From assembly GCF_000226095.1 (NCBI RefSeq), contig NC_016473.1, forward strand, positions 3,224,001 through 3,288,000: a stretch of 64,000 bases of DNA. The letters are read 5' to 3'. This DNA is from Thermothelomyces thermophilus ATCC 42464 (Eukaryota > Ascomycota > Sordariomycetes > Sordariales > Chaetomiaceae). A program made the position numbers and the translations under genes. The notes beneath the pieces were generated by a model that worked only from the letters and a program-made list of their open reading frames with translations, did no database searches and was not told where the DNA came from. This document shows positions 34,512-44,624 of this stretch, in pieces (position 1 is the first letter of the stretch; every line of letters starts with the position of its first letter).

Positions 34512-35633
34512 TTACCAGCGCAAAGCCGAACTGTAGTACCCCTGATCTCCCAGCCCGCCTCGGTTGTTCAGAATGGCCTCGTACACGGCAAGGTGGTTCC
34601 TGATGTCGCTCCCGTCGATGTTCTGGTAGTTCCGCAGGGCCTCGCGGCCGACCTCGCCGCGCTGGTAGCGGAAGAGCAGGCGCAGCCAGGCGCGGGCGCG
34701 GAGGCTGTCGGGCTGGTAGAGCAGCAGCATGACGGCGTCGAGCCAGACGCGGCCGTGGTCGGCCTGGCGGATGCGGGGACGCGAGGCGCGGCTGAGCACG
34801 CGCTTCCACTCGCCGTCGTCGCGGCTGCAGCCGTGCGTGATGCGGGCATACTGGAACCACTCGGGCCAGAAGCCGGCCATCTCCCAGTCGATCAGGCCCG
34901 TAACCTGGGCCCGGTCCGGGTCGACCACGACGTTGCCCACGTACAGGTCCCCGTGCGTCAGGACCAGCTGCCCCTCGCACCGCGGCATCGTGCGCCGGCA
35001 CGCCCGCACCACGACCTCGCCCAGGCCCCGGCGCCGCAGCGCGGGCGCAAAGGTCCCGTCGAACACGTCGTCGTCGGTCGCCCACCGCCCGGCCAGCCGC
35101 TCGTGCGGCTCTTCGGGCCGCGGGTTGAAGCAGTTGTTGGGCAGCCGAGCCCCGGTCACGGTCTCCATCCGCCGGCCCCGGAACCGCGCCAGCTCCTCCA
35201 TGTAGCCGGCCACCTGCTCCGCGATCGCCTCCGCGTCCGCCCGGCTCAGCCGGCCCCAGCAGTCCCTGAGCGTCTGGCCCGGGATGCGCTCCTCCAGAAG
35301 GTAGTAGTGGTGGTGGTGGGAGCGACGTTGGCGGGAGGGGCCGCCCGGCCCCCTGAACAACGCTAACGGCGGCGGCGACGGCGACACCCACTCGCCGTAG
35401 AGCCTGGGCAGCGGAATCGGAGTGTACTTCCAGATGAACCGGTGCGTGGCCGCCTCGGAGTCGTCGACAAAGTCGGCGCGCTTGAGGATGTACCTGCGCC
35501 CGACCTTCCAGACGACCCGGTCGGCGTGCTGGTAGATGACCTCGGCCCGGTCGAACGAGAAGCCCGCGGGCGGGCTGGTCGGGATACCGCCGTTCCTGCT
35601 CCTGCTTCCTCTGCTGTAGATTGGCATGGTCAT
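34512..35633 (-). CDS. APH-like (aminoglycoside phosphotransferase fold) kinase
   Basis: An intact 373-codon gene starting ATGACCATG at 35633. It has the protein-kinase-like APH fold: an N-terminal lobe with WKVGRRYILKRADF (candidate ATP-binding Lys) and YLLEERIPGQTLRDCW in the hinge region. The catalytic loop is LVLTHGDLYVGNVVVDPD, with the Brenner-type HGD-L-x-x-x-N, and the metal-binding motif is VTGLIDWEMAGFWPEWFQYA. Many filamentous fungi have dozens of such enzymes; the natural substrate is usually unknown and antibiotic resistance should not be assumed. A His-rich stretch (HHHHYY) and two Gly/Pro/Arg-rich insertions lie in the N-lobe. The stop overlaps a GGTAAGT sequence, so an extra 3' exon cannot be fully excluded. 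Confidence 0.88.
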   Translation of the reverse strand: MTMPIYSRGSRSRNGGIPTSPPAGFSFDRAEVIYQHADRVVWKVGRRYILKRADFVDDSEAATHRFIWKYTPIPLPRLYGEWVSPSPPPLALFRGPGGPSRQRRSHHHHYYLLEERIPGQTLRDCWGRLSRADAEAIAEQVAGYMEELARFRGRRMETVTGARLPNNCFNPRPEEPHERLAGRWATDDDVFDGTFAPALRRRGLGEVVVRACRRTMPRCEGQLVLTHGDLYVGNVVVDPDRAQVTGLIDWEMAGFWPEWFQYARITHGCSRDDGEWKRVLSRASRPRIRQADHGRVWLDAVMLLLYQPDSLRARAWLRLLFRYQRGEVGREALRNYQNIDGSDIRNHLAVYEAILNNRGGLGDQGYYSSALRW

Positions 35634-37043
35634 GTCAAGGAGGCACCCGGTAAGTAATTAGTGAATAGAGGTAATACTACCTAGGTACCTGTTATGTTAG
35701 AGGTCGCAGTTGGTGCCGACAGCTTCGCTGAGTCCGGTTTGCGGGTTGAGCGAGGTATTCAGATTAGAGTTCAAGACGAACGGATTATATATGTACATGA
35801 ACCGCCAGAGACTCTGATCAAAGGAATGGCCATGGACAAATGTGGGCGTTCTGAGAATCACCCTCCTTTGTGGCATCTTCAACAACCGCGTTGTTCGTGT
35901 GTTGTGTGCAAGCCGAGGAAGAACAGCGCATGGTGCCGTGAACGATACGGCTGGATAATTGATTAACAAAGCTAAATAACCCTGAAGAGATAGTTTATGA
36001 ATAACAATTCAGCTTTCGATCCAGATAAATCCATGGATCAAGATATGCGAAGGCAAGAAAAACGAAAACAAGACAATAATATAGGACCACGCGACATGCA
36101 AAGGGTCGGGCTAGCTGTGACACTTACTGGTATCCATCGAGACCGTCGAGCCGAGATGAAAGCTTAATTAAAGCTTGTTGCTCAACTTGGTCTGCGTCTG
36201 CGGCAGCAACGGGACCGTTCGGGGTGAAACAGGTGACGCAGGCGACTCGGGCACCAAGAAGCACGCATTCGCGGAGGCTACCCGAGGCTCCCAGGAGAAT
36301 CCAGAGAAATCCGGCTTCTTGGTGACTCGTTCCAGATCCGACTTCTTGTTCTCATGGCATTCAATAGAAAAGGAAATCGACCAATGGGATGTACTGAGAC
36401 GCCTACCAGAGATGGCTCGACGGCGCGGCGATGGGGCGCGGCGTATTATGCTCTCCATCACGCTTTGTAAATCTGAGTATAATTAAACAACCCGAGTGAG
36501 CTGACAAAGCGGAGAGTGGGTGTTGAACTTGACGAGCAGGAGGATTGACTGGGAAGGTTGGAAACGATGCATCTTATTATTAAGAAGGCATCTCTTGCTC
36601 GACGTCGCCATTGACGTTGGAGCTTGCCGCAACCTGTGACTGAGCCCCAGTGTTCCTTTGTTCCCGCTCCCAACTGAGGAGTTCATTTGGGATTATGACA
36701 TTAAATAGATAATTAGTACCAGCCACCTTATGATTGATTAATTAATTATTAGTGGTGAGCCTGAGGCTAGCACAGGCATACCGCCCTTACTTGATCATAA
36801 CATGGTTTCCTTTGTTCGCACGCTCCCCCTGCAGCTTCCTTACATGGCGCTCTTGAATCTAACATTTTCATACGGTTTCAAGGAGGCACTCAGCCTCACT
36901 TTGTCTTCAGTTCGAAACGTGCGCAAGTACCCTATATCATAGTTGTGTATACCCAGATGGATATGAACTTGAGCGATTGAACTCATTCATTAATTAGTCC
37001 TTTATTTCCCTCTTGTGAAACAAGCCTGTTATGCCACACTAGA
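35634..37043. other. Intergenic, nothing recognised
   Basis: About 1.4 kb, AT-rich in part (TTAATTAATTATTAG near 36736). A 103-codon plus-strand frame at 36175-36486 has no supporting features and was not called. Confidence 0.45.
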
Positions 37044-37586
37044 TTAGAGCCTCGGTTTTTTACCGTCCCTGATCGCCAACGTCCGAGCCATACCTTGGAT
37101 CTCGGGCATCCACTCGGCCCGGTCTTTGCAGAAGAACTCGCCCTTGGGCGGCACCTTCTCAGGCTCATCGAGCGATCCCCACACGACGTAGCGGAACTTG
37201 TCGGCCGCCTCTTCCTGTACTCGCGGTCAGCTTTCTGGGCAGCGCCTCGGTGAAAACACAACAAGACAAAGAGCGAAGAAAAAAAAGAAAGAATAACAAC
37301 TAAGAGAAAGGAAAGAAAAGCGCACCCCATACTCGCAGATAAAGGCGCCGCACTGGTCGCAAAACTCCCTCGTCACCCCGTTCTCCTGCTTGTACCGCCT
37401 CGGCTCGCCCGCCTCGTACCGGAACGCGGCGAGGGGCACCTTGGCCGTCAGGCCGTAGTTGGCGCCGAACGCGCGCCGGCAGCTGTGGCAGTGGCAGAGC
37501 GTCGTGCGCGCGTCCTCGGCCGACCCGAGGTCCAGCGAGTACCGCAGCCGCCGGCAGACGCAGCGGCCCTGCATGTGAATGGCCAT
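37044..37586 (-). CDS. GFA/CENP-V-type zinc-binding protein
   Basis: Two exons (37586-37326 and 37214-37044) encode 143 aa of the GFA family, which includes glutathione-dependent formaldehyde-activating enzymes and CENP-V; most fungal members have no proven substrate. Zinc-ligand cysteines are visible as GRCVCRRLRYS (C9, C11), LCHCHSCRRAFGA (C31, C33, C36), and CDQCGAFICEYG (C76, C79, C84). Exon 2 starts at EEAADKFRYVVWGSLDEP and ends MARTLAIRDGKKPRL. The 111-nt intron (37325-37215, GTGCGC...GTACAG, phase 0) joins ICEYG to EEAAD, which matches the spacing of the family. The small size is normal. Just upstream of the start is a (CAG)n-like run (37629-37650). Confidence 0.9.
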
Positions 37587-38157
37587 GAGAGACTGCCGGG
37601 ATAATCACCGGGTGTAGTTGCGATATTTGCTGCTGCTGCTGCTGCTGCTGACGTTCCTGTATCAGTGGTCGGCGTTGTGCTATAAAGCGCAGGAGCGTCG
37701 TGGTGGTGGCCCGGTTTTTTTTTTTTTCTGGATTTTGTGTCGCCTCCCGGGGGGGGGGGGGGGGGGGGGGGAAGAAGCTGTCTCTCTGGGTTCTTGGTAC
37801 CTCATTACTTCCCTTACCAGAGCAGCTTCCATGCCCGATTGTGTGGTTCGCTGGAGGTGACGTCAATGATCGTCTACCTTGTTTCGCTCACAGCACCACC
37901 TAGTTGACTTTCACTATGCTCGGCCCGGTGCTATCCCACTAAAACGGAGACACCGTTCTCGGAACATAGGGTTGTGAGTGTGCATAGGTACGTACATACA
38001 TACACCCTTGTGTGTTCTGCGTACCACCGTAATATGTCTCGGTTCTGTGGTGGAACTTCGGCCATGGTGGTCTCTTGTTTACATCCTCGTCAATAATCAA
38101 AACTGAAGGCTAAACAAAACACCAAGGACAAAAAAAAGTTGACAAAGTAAAAGTGAG
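37587..38157. other. Intergenic with T12 and G23 tracts
   Basis: It contains a trinucleotide run (GCT-type, 37629-37650), a T tract near 37716-37728 and a G23 tract at 37749-37771. No gene. The segment 38125-38157 supplies oligo-T terminators for the tRNA on the minus strand. Confidence 0.6.
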
Positions 38158-38252
38158 TGCCCAGTAACAGGATTGAACTGTTGACCTTCGCATTACTTGA
38201 TATAGCAGGAGCTATATTAGTACGACGCTCTAACCAGCTGAGCTAACCGGGC
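38158..38252 (-). tRNA. tRNA-Ile (AAT anticodon) with a 21-nt intron
   Basis: The minus strand folds as a complete tRNA. The acceptor stem is GCCCGGT/ACTGGGC with one G-U pair and discriminator A. The D arm is GCTC/GAGC, the anticodon stem TCGTA/TGCGA, and the T arm reads AACAG-TTCAATC-CTGTT. The anticodon loop starts CTAATA, giving anticodon AAT (isoleucine, wobble A edited to I). A 21-nt intron sits at the canonical position after base 37; part of it (TAGC...GCTA) can pair locally. Box B (GGTCAACAGTTCAATCC-like) is present, and runs of T follow within 20 nt on the transcribed strand. It would need the SEN endonuclease, including the SEN2 encoded in this window. Confidence 0.95.
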
Positions 38253-38464
38253 TTTCCTGATTGGGTGATGAGTTCTTTCCTTACAGTACCTACTAGGTCC
38301 CTGCACCCTTGATGTTTGCTTAGAGGAGCATCATGATATATTGAAACAGCTAAAAAAAAAGAGAGCGAAAAGAACGAAATACACTGGACTGAAGAATTTT
38401 AACTGTACAGAGCGGTGCTTAGCTCTGATCTAACTTCCTACCCCTTCTTCCTTTCTCCTCTTCT
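38253..38464. other. Short spacer
   Basis: Nothing recognised between the tRNA and the uncertain gene at 38465. Confidence 0.5.
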
Positions 38465-39023
38465 TCATCCGGCGGCGAGCCTGAGAATTCCAGAAGGCGC
38501 CGTGTCTGGCGGTACGGTGATGACCACGATGGCGTTTCGAAATGTCCAATGGACGGCGTATGTGGCGGGCGGATATTCGTTCATAGAGAAGATAGACACC
38601 GGTTCGCCCTCCATTCTGCAGCTGCACGGACCGACTGCGTTCTCGAGATCCTGGCGCATCACGAGCATCAAGTCAGCCGCTGGGAACTCGTCCACCATGA
38701 CCACCTGTTTCCTGCTCGGGCTGGACTGGACGGCCCAACTGGGCGACGAGGACATGGCCTCCGTCGCCGCCAACAGGGCCACCGTCGGCATTCTGTTGTT
38801 GTGGGAAGATTTGCGGTCCCGGCTGCCGGAGGAGTTGCTCCCGGCTGTTTAGGCTTCTGATGTCTCCGAGATTGGCGTTCAGTTCCTTGACCTCGGCCAC
38901 GAGTGTTTGCAGAAGGTGAATGGCATCCGGGGTGGTATCTTCCTCCTCCGAGTTGTGGGTCTCATCAGGGGCTTCCGGGGGTGGGTTGTCAGATTCGCAG
39001 GGCTGAGTGGAAGGGGTGTTCAT
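38465..39023 (-). pseudogene. Uncertain two-frame gene with coiled-coil segment
   Basis: An ATG at 39023 opens a frame with an acidic, Pro-rich start (PPPEAPDETHNSEEEDTTPD). A short amphipathic helix with coiled-coil character follows (LLQTLVAEVKELNANLGDI), then a Gln-rich stretch. A second, overlapping frame from about 38860 to 38465 continues more convincingly: VALLAATEAMSSSPSWAVQS, KQVVMVDEFPAADLMLVMRQ, CSCRMEGEPVSIFSMNEYPP and AVHWTFRNAIVVITVPPDTA. I found no GT-AG intron with matching phases and a branch site that would join them, so a one-base frame change between about 38860 and 38760 is the simplest reading. It could also be two small genes. No family recognised. Confidence 0.4.
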
Positions 39024-40400
39024 CTGAACGGGACCGTAATGAGAAGGGAAGGAAAATGCTCTCTAATTACAGCTCTGCCACACCCGAGACTCTGGCCCTT
39101 CACTGGAGTCTATACTATATGATGGGTTGTAGCGACGATCTGAGCTGTGGTGCGGTGACACCGGTGCCGGAGGACTTTGTTTTACACTGCCGTTATTGCC
39201 GCCTGTTATTCTGTGCTAACCGAAACTTGCTATACGGTGCCGTTGTGTAACGTAACCACCGATGCCGTGTCGCCGTAGCTATTTTGCCTTGTTTGCCTCA
39301 AGTATTTAAGGGACTAGGTAACTAGGTAGGTCGCCATCTACAATGTACCGCGCACTCTTTCCGAGTTGCTAGAAGCAATAATTAATTACAGCATGCATCA
39401 TAGCAGCGCAAGCCTTTCCCGCAAATTCGAACTCGAACTAAATATTGGAAAGTAAAAGAAGGAGGAGTGGATAAAGACGCGAACAGGAAGATTATGAAAG
39501 GAAAAAATGAGCCAGTAGACGATGGTCCATTTGCGTTCTTCATCGCCCACATAGATAGGGTTGAAGCAGGTGCGCATTTTGGGAAGACTGCCTGTGAGCA
39601 GCATCGTGCAGCATCCGAGTTAATTAAGTGTTGAACGACTCCGTGAACTTGTCTCTCGGGGACTTCGAAAAAGAAAGATACGAAAGACTGGAATCAGCAA
39701 AGCGCACTAACCGAGTCAATTTTCCCGACGCCGGTAGGCCAGGTCGTTCAACGCAATTCATGTTATGCCGCCGCTTGGCTCAATACAGGCCAGCAATCTA
39801 TCATGATTTGTGACATCTTCCTGACAAACAGCCGCCAACCGGGTATTTTACCACACCCGGCCTGCCCGAGGAGAAGAGCCCTGGGCCGAAGGGCATTGGC
39901 GACGCTGCTCCTGGGTCGTCTTCGGGGAGTGCCCGGAATCTGGAAGACGGCTCCGTATGTATGTATGTACATACACCAACTAACCTTCCCCGTCGCTAAC
40001 CCCGGTGCCCCGTTCCCAATCGCGCCAACAATCTCGCAAGATTCCGGCCCGGTCGCAAGCCAGCCGGTTGCTCTCCACTGCTCACCACGCACTCCGATCA
40101 ATTACAGGGTCGCATTCATGCAGGAACCGGAAGCGAACCGAAGCAGATGGCGCGGATAACAGTGAGGACACCCTCGACCAACAGCGTGCCGAGCCTGGCA
40201 GAGCAACGGTAAAAGCTTCCTGGGAGATCGGAGCCGCCATCCTACACTAGCCCCAGCGCCACCTCGTCATCTTCCGGAATATTAAATCTCACTCTTCCCG
40301 CGATCGGCGCTTTAATACTAGCTGCCGTCCTGAACAGTCTCCATCTCTGGCCCTGGCCCCCGACCCGCAAATAGCACCGCCGACCATAAGGTAAAACGCT
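39024..40400. other. Intergenic, upstream of the FAD oxidase
   Basis: 1.4 kb without a supported gene. The right end should contain the oxidase promoter. GTATGTATGTA and TAGGTAACTAGGTAGG words occur but form no array. Confidence 0.5.
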
Positions 40401-42475
40401 ATGAGAGGCGGCGTCTTTGGCTTGCTGTGCGGCGCGCTGCTGCTCCCCGGCAGCAAGTCTACCAAGTGGGTGCTGCGGCGTGCTGGCGATTCTGACTACG
40501 CTTGCAAGTGCTACCCTGGTGACAACTGCTGGCCCAACAAGGGCCAATGGCAGAAGCTCAACAACACGGTCGGCGGAAACCTTCGCGTCAACATCCCTCC
40601 CGGCGCCCCGTGCTACAACACCTTCCAAGGTCTGCTAGGCAATGTATTACAGACCTACAATGCGGCCGGGTGCCAGAAGGTGAGGCAAAACTGGGGCGAC
40701 GAACAGTTCCAGTAAGTTTGGTCCAGCAGTCTGTTTGCCGCCGTTCGGGTGGCCACGGTTCGGGTGGCCATGCGGTGCTGAGTCTCGCTCCAGAATCGAG
40801 ATGCCTGCGGCCGGTCTCTGGACGTATTTCACCAATGACACCTGCCGCCCGACCACAAACCCTACCGACACCTGCACCCCGGGCTACTACCCGGTCCTTG
40901 TCATCATGGCCAAGACCACGGCTCACATCCAGGCCGGCATCAACTTTGCCCGCGAGAACAACCTGCGCCTGATCATCCGGAATACCGGTCACGACTTCCT
41001 CGGCCGCAGCGTTGGCTGGGGCGCCCTCGTTATCAACACCCACAGCTTCCAGGACATCAAGTTCACCGACTCGTGGGAGGGTGCTGGAAACTATACCGGC
41101 CCCGCCGTGACTGTCGGCGCTGGTGTACAGGCATTCCAGGTCCTTAAGAAGGCCAACGCCCTGAATCCGCCCAAGATCATGGTGACGGGCGAGTGCGCGG
41201 TAAGGAAGGCTGAAGTCGCTTTTTTGATATATATCCTTCCTCCAAACGCGGGGAGCTTGTAAATTAATAACGCTGGCTGACTGAGTTCAGACGGTTGGCG
41301 TTGCCGGCGGCCTTGTCCAAGGCGGTGGCCACGGTCCGCTGACCGGCTTCTACGGCTTCGTCGCCGACAATGCGCTCGAATTCAAGGTCATCACGGCGGA
41401 CGGTAAGCTAAATACGGCCAACGCGGAGACCAACGCCGACCTCTTCTGGGCCCTACGCGGCGGCGGCCCGGCCGCCTTCGCCGTCATCGTCGAGGCGTCT
41501 TACAGGATCTTCGACGACAAGCCGACCGCCGGCGTCCTCCTCGACATTGACCAGACCCACATGACCAACGCGACGCTCTTCTGGGAGGCCGTGCGCGTCT
41601 TCCACAGCTACAGCACGCACTTTGTCGACAACGACCTCTACGTCTACTACGAGCTCGGCACCGCGGGCCAGAACCTGCACGTGCACCCCATCGTGGGCGT
41701 GGGCAAGACGCCCGACGAGCTGCAGGCGGTCCTGCAGCCCATGTTTGACGACCTCGACGCGCTCGGCATCTCCTATTACACCACCGGCGCAGCCGACTTC
41801 CCGACCTTTTACGACCTCTACCAGGCCATGTTCGAGACCGAGGTGGCGGGCAACTCGGCGCTGACCGGCGGCTGGACCATCGCGCGCCAGGACGCCGAGG
41901 AGAGGCACGAGGCCATCATCTCGGCCTTCCAGACCGTCGTCCGCGCGGGCTCCTTCATGATCGGCCACATGTGGAGCGCCGGCCACGGCCTGCCCGAGGA
42001 GCGGTGGGCCGAGAGCTCCGTCAACCCGCGCTTCCGCAGCGTCGTCGACAAGCTCATCACCGTCGTCCCCGTCGCCGGCAATGCCCCGCTCGCGGACAAG
42101 GCCGCCGCCCAGGACACGCTGACCAACGTGGTGGACGCCGCGCTGCGCGAGGCCTCGCCGAACGGGTGCGCTTATGTCAATGAGGTAATTTCCTTTTTCT
42201 TCTTCTTATTCTTCTCTCTCTCATTCACGACCGCGATCGTGTTCACACAAAAGATATGCGTGCTAATTAATCAAACCAAACTCGCAACAACTATTACTTA
42301 GGCGGACCCCTACGAACCCAACTGGCAACAGGCCTTCTGGGGCGACAACTACCCCAGGCTGCTGGAGATCAGGAAGAAGTACGACCCTGACGGGGTCTTT
42401 TACGCCATCTCAACTCCGGGCACCGAGAACTGGGAGCAGATCGAGACCGGAACTAGGCTGTGCCGCAAGCTCTGA
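40401..42475 (+). CDS. FAD-linked oxidase (BBE/VAO family), probably secreted
   Basis: Four exons (40401-40711, 40794-41199, 41291-42184, 42302-42475) give 594 aa. Introns have GTAAGT, GTAAGG and GTAATT donors and are in phase throughout. The hydrophobic N-terminus (VFGLLCGALLLPGSKS) is a likely signal peptide. The PCMH-type FAD domain shows RNTGHDFLGRS with H170 in the position that links covalently to FAD, GALVINTHSFQDIKF, VGAGVQAFQVLKKAN, and the exon 3 start TVGVAGGLVQGGGHGPLTGF. The second domain ends with the berberine-bridge-like YPRLLEIRKKYDPDGVFYAI. Such enzymes oxidise sugars, alkaloids or polyketide intermediates; the substrate here is unknown and no biosynthetic cluster surrounds it. 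Confidence 0.93.
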
Positions 42476-42987
42476 GCGGAGAAGACCAAAGGGTTTCATC
42501 CGGCAGAGGCAAGTGATATCAGATGTAGGGAATGCCGCGGGTCCGTGTGTGTGTGTGTGTGTGTGTGTCGGCTCAACGGAAGCTGCCACGGCCACGTGTA
42601 CTTCCATTTCCTGCATCTCGGTCTCGCATTCCAGCTGTATTCTGGGATTACATATTAAGCATTCTGCTAGCGCAAAAATGTCTTACATTAATTAGCTTCG
42701 AGTCTCGAGACCTTGGCAGGGGACCTAATTAGTATGGAAAGTAATTTAATTTAGATGTGAGACTCGATCAGAGAAGAGAACAAACTAGACGCCCTTAACG
42801 GAGGCTTCGAAGGTTGAATAAAAATGCATTGTAGACTACAAAAGAAAGAAGAAAATGAGGGTTATATATATACTTCCGTACACAAACGAAATTGTCAATG
42901 CGTGTAGGGAGCATTCCCCAGCGAGACAAGCACGCACGCTTCTGACACCAACCTTCTGAGGTAATTAAGGTACCTCATAAGATTGAA
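42476..42987. other. Convergent spacer with (GT)n microsatellite
   Basis: The spacer holds about 12 GT units at 42545-42568, then AT-rich sequence up to the stop of the next gene. No coding signal. Confidence 0.6.
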
Positions 42988-44624
42988 TCAACCCTCCGAC
43001 GGATGCTTGGACCACCGGCGCTCCCGCTCCTCCACAAACGGCTTCCCGAGAATCAGACCGACGGGCGAGTTCTCGCAGACGTCGCACGTGACGGTGATGA
43101 CGGGATGCCGCGGGTTGAAGTGGCTCAGGGTCTTGAAGACGAAGACGGCCGTGCCGATGCTCCGCTCGGGCGGCGCCCCCGTGCCGAAGTCGAACGACGC
43201 CGCCGCCGCGCCCTCCTCGCCCGCCCGCGGCGGCTCCACCTCCAGCTTGAGCTCCCGCGCCCGCCGGAGCGAGATGACGTTGGCGTCCAAACCCCCCGCC
43301 ACCACCGCCGCCACGTCGTGCCAGTGCCGCGGCGAGCTGCTCCCCCGCGCGCTCTTCACGTACCCGGAGATGCTCCCGTCCACCAGCCCGTCGCGGTACC
43401 GGAGAACTCTGCCCGCGCCCACGGCCGCCGCCTGCTGCTGCTGCTGCTGCTCCGGGACGGCGACGACGACGCTCGACGCCGCGCTGCCCCGTTGTCTGGG
43501 GGGGCTGCTCGGGCGTGGCGACGGCGGCGGCGGCGGCGTCCCATCAGAGGACGGTGCCGGGTGGACGGGGGCGGTGACGGGGCTATCACTACGGGCGCGA
43601 GTCGGGGGGTCGTGAGATTGCGCCCCCCCGCTTTCGCCGGGACTGGATCTAGGCGCGGGAGTATTGCTGCTGTCGCCGCCGCCGCCGCCGTTGCTGTTGG
43701 TGTTGGTGTTGGTGTTGCTGTTCCTCGCCATCCTCGGCTGCCCTGGCGGGCTGCGGAGTCCGCGCGGTTCCCGAAACTGGCAGTCGGCGCCCGACGGCGG
43801 TGGGGACGGGTTGGGAGATTCGGGAGGGGAGTCGGGAACGGCTCCTTGTGTGTACATGCTATGGGCCAGCTCCATCAACGGCCCTCCCGGCTTGGAACTA
43901 ATATGTCCAGCCGAATGGTAGGACGCAGAGCCCCGGGTGCGAGACCTCTGTTGTTGCAGCTGTGAGCGCAATTCTCGCAGCGCTTTGGCTTGGCGTCGAA
44001 TGATACGCCGCAGGTGGCGTCTGTGATTAATATTGCGTCGTTTATGTTAGTTAATTACGCTGCCTTGATCGGACAGGGGGGCAGACACGGCGGATCCAGT
44101 GGGACTCACATTTGCTTCCGAAGTTCTTGATTGGTGTCTAAGGCGCTGTCGAGCTTTCGATTCATGGACTCGAGCAGCGAAGTGGTTATCAACAAGTCCA
44201 ACGTCGTCTTGACAGTCTCCATCTCCGGAATCAGTTGCAGGATCTCCGCCTTCTTAAACATCCATTGAATGCTCGCCAGTATCAACGGCATGGTATGCAT
44301 GTTGGAGACCTTGTCCCGGAGAATGAAGAGATGGGCCTGGACGGACTTTGCTTCGCTGTCGACATCTTGGAGCACCTTGTGGCGTCGGATGTAAGCCACC
44401 AGTGGAGACTCGGGGTTCTCCATACAGTAGCAAGCCAAGGTCCGTTCGGCAACTTCGATGGCGCCTGAGAAGGCTCGGACTTGGCCTGCGAAACGCTTGA
44501 CGGCGGGGGCGGCACCGCCTGCGTCGCGAGCGAACTGGCGGAGGACCTTGAAAAAGTCTCTCCCGGCCTGGGCGAGCTGGACGACGGCCGCTATGCCGCC
44601 TATCACGGTCAGGGGATCGGCCAT
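42988..44624 (-). CDS. Fungal_N-domain protein with retropepsin-like C-terminus
   Basis: Two exons (44624-44110, 44020-42988) give 515 aa across an 89-nt intron (GTGAGT...TCACAG), total in phase. Residues 1-170 are a Fungal_N-type helical domain (MADPLTVIGGIAAVVQLAQA, FFKVLRQFARDAGGAA), the module found at the N-terminus of many fungal NLR/STAND-like proteins. A basic helix spans the splice junction (LRKQIRHLRRIIRRQAKALR). A long Pro/Ser/Gln/Asn-rich linker follows (TNTNTNSN, PPPPPSPRPSSPP, EQQQQQQAAA). The C-terminal 130 residues resemble an aspartic-protease (retropepsin-like) fold: GGLDANVISLRRARELKLEV, VITVTCDVCENSPVGLILGK and PFVEERERRW. The classic catalytic triplet is not evident, so it may be a binding module. 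The domain reading is by eye; the function is inferred only. Confidence 0.85.

Noticed and set aside
34477-35391. Long overlapping minus- and plus-strand frames over the APH-like kinase
   Set aside because: These are shadows of GC-rich third positions. The HGD and IDWE motifs fix the correct frame at 35633-34512.
36175-36486. 103-codon plus-strand frame
   Set aside because: No homology-like motif or splice context; an opposing frame of similar size exists.
37300-37866. 188-codon minus-strand frame overlapping the GFA gene
   Set aside because: Shadow frame; the cysteine motifs and the in-phase intron define the other frame.
42988-43965. 320-codon plus-strand frame opposite the Fungal_N gene
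   Set aside because: Arg/Ala/Gly-rich antisense shadow with no domain.
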